Below, piece by piece: positions 5,483-5,854 of a DNA stretch of 5,854 nt. Location of the stretch: NCBI GenBank assembly GCA_016214925.1, contig JACRMO010000148.1:1-5854 (forward strand). The letters run 5' to 3'. Source of the stretch: Gammaproteobacteria bacterium. GTDB lineage: Bacteria; Pseudomonadota; Gammaproteobacteria; Thiohalobacterales; Thiohalobacteraceae. The position numbers were made by a program, and so were the translations under genes. The notes beneath the pieces are model-generated. The model searched no databases, was not told where the DNA came from, and saw only the letters and a program-made list of their open reading frames with translations. Each line of letters begins with the position of its first letter. The stretch's first letter is position 1.

Positions 5483-5854
5483 ATGCGACATACCAATAAA
5501 CTACTGCACCTGTTCGGCTTGGCTTGCCTGTGTCTGTTCGCCTTGAGCGCCCGCGCGGAAAATTCCCAGGACTTCGGCGACTACGTTGTCCATTTCAACG
5601 CCCTGACCACAGACCTGTTGCAACCCAAGGTCGCCACCGAATACGGTATTAAACGCAGTGGCAGCCATGCGATGCTCAATGTCGTGGTGCTGCCCAAGGT
5701 GCTGGTCACCAGCGGTCAACCGGTCACGGCAGCCGTCACCGGCATGGCCACCACGCTGAACGGCCAGCAGCGCACACTCACGTTGCGCGAGATCCGCGAA
5801 CCCAATGCCATTTACCACATTGCGGATTTCGACGTCGGCAACGAAGAGATCCTC
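5483..5854 (+). CDS. DUF4426 domain-containing secreted protein (C-terminus cut by window edge)
   Basis: A Sec signal peptide is visible. MRHTNK is followed by a hydrophobic core (about 7-22) and an AxA-type site, SARA, with cleavage expected after Ala25, leaving ENSQDFGDYVV. The mature part contains the DUF4426 hallmark pattern QDFGDYVVHFNAL (29-41) and LLQPKVATEYGIKRSGSHAMLNVVVL (45-70). The function of this periplasmic family is unknown. Cys15 and Cys17 lie inside the signal core without a proper lipobox, so it is not a lipoprotein. The ATG has a strong AGGAG Shine-Dalgarno 9 nt upstream. The 124 codons run open to the right edge; family members are about 140-150 residues, so only the last part is missing. 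In Pseudomonas-type genomes this gene follows metW and precedes rdgB and hemW. Here it follows the GTPase, probably with its own promoter. Confidence 0.88.
   Translation, partial: MRHTNKLLHLFGLACLCLFALSARAENSQDFGDYVVHFNALTTDLLQPKVATEYGIKRSGSHAMLNVVVLPKVLVTSGQPVTAAVTGMATTLNGQQRTLTLREIREPNAIYHIADFDVGNEEIL

Noticed and set aside
5525..5533. Possible lipoprotein cysteine (Cys15 or Cys17) in the DUF4426 signal peptide
   Set aside because: The residues before each Cys do not fit a lipobox and the Cys lies inside the hydrophobic core. The AxA-type site at residue 25 is the better cleavage site.
1..5854. tRNA, rRNA, CRISPR array, transposase or attachment site
   Set aside because: No cloverleaf-like segment, regular repeat-spacer array, transposase motif or flanking target duplication was seen. 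Nearly all DNA is accounted for by housekeeping-type genes.

Overview
The window looks like GC-rich chromosomal DNA from a gammaproteobacterium that makes type IV pili and is not an enteric. The evidence is the conserved housekeeping order pilT (divergent) | yggS - proC - yggT - yggU, followed further on by a DUF4426 gene. This order is familiar from Pseudomonas and many environmental Gammaproteobacteria. Genus cannot be set from this sequence alone.

Layout. Bases 1-495 (minus strand) hold the first 165 codons of pilT, the twitching-motility retraction ATPase, which runs off the left edge. Bases 496-717 are a divergent intergenic region with a candidate promoter, an 11-bp direct repeat and a 7-bp inverted repeat. 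On the plus strand follow yggS (718-1425; PLP homeostasis protein), a 125-bp gap with inverted and direct repeats, proC (1551-2375; proline biosynthesis), yggT (2379-2945; four-helix membrane protein with two YGGT repeats) and yggU (2953-3261; DUF167). proC, yggT and yggU are so tightly spaced that they are almost certainly one transcript. After a 124-bp leader comes a 659-codon dynamin-like large GTPase (3386-5365), then a 117-bp gap with several inverted repeats, then a secreted DUF4426 protein (5483-5854), cut by the right edge.

How the genes fit together. yggS, proC and yggT/yggU form a classic conserved neighbourhood: PLP and amino-acid homeostasis, proline synthesis and a small membrane protein. 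In the Pseudomonas-type arrangement, metX and metW lie between yggU and the DUF4426 gene. Here that position is taken by the dynamin-like GTPase, which has all five G motifs and long C-terminal helices but no obvious transmembrane anchor. This is the most interesting part of the window. Other unusual points are a diverged in-frame 15-bp tandem duplication (PEWHF twice) next to a conserved motif of YggS, and a 25-bp imperfect palindrome over the putative -10 region of the DUF4426 gene. No RNA genes, insertion sequences or CRISPR arrays were seen.
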